A DNA stretch of 64,000 nt, taken from NCBI RefSeq assembly GCF_002953215.1, contig NZ_CP026378.1, forward strand, positions 3,640,540-3,704,539. Reading direction: 5' to 3'. The DNA comes from Mixta calida. Lineage in GTDB: Bacteria > Pseudomonadota > Gammaproteobacteria > Enterobacterales > Enterobacteriaceae. Positions 63,685-64,000 of this stretch are shown here, piece by piece (the first letter of the stretch is position 1; the number at the start of each line of letters is the position of its first letter). The notes under the pieces are model-generated. The model was not told the DNA's origin and made no database searches. It saw only the letters and a program-made list of their open reading frames with translations. Position numbers and translations under genes: made by a program.

Positions 63685-64000
63685 ATGATTAGCAGCGTAT
63701 TTATTGTTGATGACCACCCTTTTGTCTGCTCAGGCATTAAAGCCTATTTACGCGCCAACGGCTATATTATCGCAGGCGTTGCGGAAGACGGCACATCGGT
63801 GATTGCCGATGTCGGTCTGCATCGTCCCGACGTGGTGATTATGGATCTCAATATCCCCGGCCGCGACGGCATGCAGGTGATTGAAAGCCTTAAGCGCATC
63901 AACGCACAGCAGAAAATCATCGTATTAACCGCCTCCGACAGCGACTTCCACATGCACCGCTGCCAGCTGCTGGGCGTTGACGGCTATCTCTGTAAAAGTC
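63685..64000 (+). CDS. Response regulator, EvgA/BvgA (NarL) family-like, 3' end outside window
   Basis: The 105 residues visible are a receiver domain: D9-D10 in F-I-V-D-D-H-P-F, the phosphorylated Asp54 in V-I-M-D-L-N-I-P-G-R-D-G, the conserved Thr/Ser in V-L-T-A-S-D near 85 and Lys104 in Y-L-C-K-S. H-P-F after the acidic pair and the short loop resemble EvgA, BvgA and FimZ. A LuxR-type DNA-binding domain should follow outside the window. No sensor kinase is seen on the left. GCAGGA lies before the ATG. Confidence 0.85.
   Translation, partial: MISSVFIVDDHPFVCSGIKAYLRANGYIIAGVAEDGTSVIADVGLHRPDVVIMDLNIPGRDGMQVIESLKRINAQQKIIVLTASDSDFHMHRCQLLGVDGYLCKS

Overview
The window is chromosomal DNA of an enterobacterium, most likely of the family Erwiniaceae (Pantoea/Mixta-like). 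Three things point there: the metK-galP-sprT-endA-rsmE-gshB-yqgE-ruvX-yggR-yggS-yggT-rdgB-hemW...yggN-yggL-trmB-mutY-yggX-mltC...speC...tRNA-Phe(pheV) order matches the Escherichia coli 64-67 min region; an EsaI/EsaR-type acyl-homoserine-lactone pair is present; and proteins are close to, but not identical with, E. coli ones. The genus is an inference. The core genes are GC-rich with strong GC3 bias, which creates many long antisense reading frames that are not genes.

Layout. 1-17150: conserved core (methionine/SAM, galactose uptake, glutathione, DNA and tRNA maintenance), broken only by a small AT-rich insert (11.2-12.6 kb) with a frameshifted DUF5675 gene coupled to a secreted protein. 17.2-26.3 kb: an accessory island between mltC and speC, where E. 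coli has nupG. It carries a two-partner secretion pair with an acidic heptad-repeat tail, a Tm-1-like/PEP-hydrolase-like pair with a divergent TetR regulator, and convergent luxI/luxR. 26.3-41.8 kb: speC, two old yellow enzymes, a PQQ-type lipoprotein, a siderophore-interacting protein with PadR regulator, two MFS carriers, an M20 amidohydrolase, yghU and a deoxynucleoside kinase. 42.2-47.6 kb: a frameshifted autotransporter, ygbA, an intact IS1 with 9-bp target duplication, and tRNA-Phe with its 3' end and terminator duplicated. 47.7-54.8 kb: a soluble double-PAS chemoreceptor, a second PBP2, ferritin and a PAS/GGDEF/EAL protein. 55.0-63.0 kb: a malonate decarboxylase cluster mdcABCDEFGH with mdcR. 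63.7 kb to the end: the start of an EvgA-like response regulator.

How genes work together. mdcADE with acyl carrier MdcC decarboxylate malonate; MdcB and MdcG make and attach its prosthetic group, MdcH primes it, MdcF imports malonate and MdcR regulates. In this sequence mdcF is frameshifted near its 3' end, and mdcR and mdcH have lost their normal stop codons and run through each other, so the cluster looks damaged at its distal end. Several surface-display systems (TpsA/TpsB, the autotransporter), quorum sensing and c-di-GMP/PAS proteins suggest a plant- or host-associated lifestyle; this is inference.
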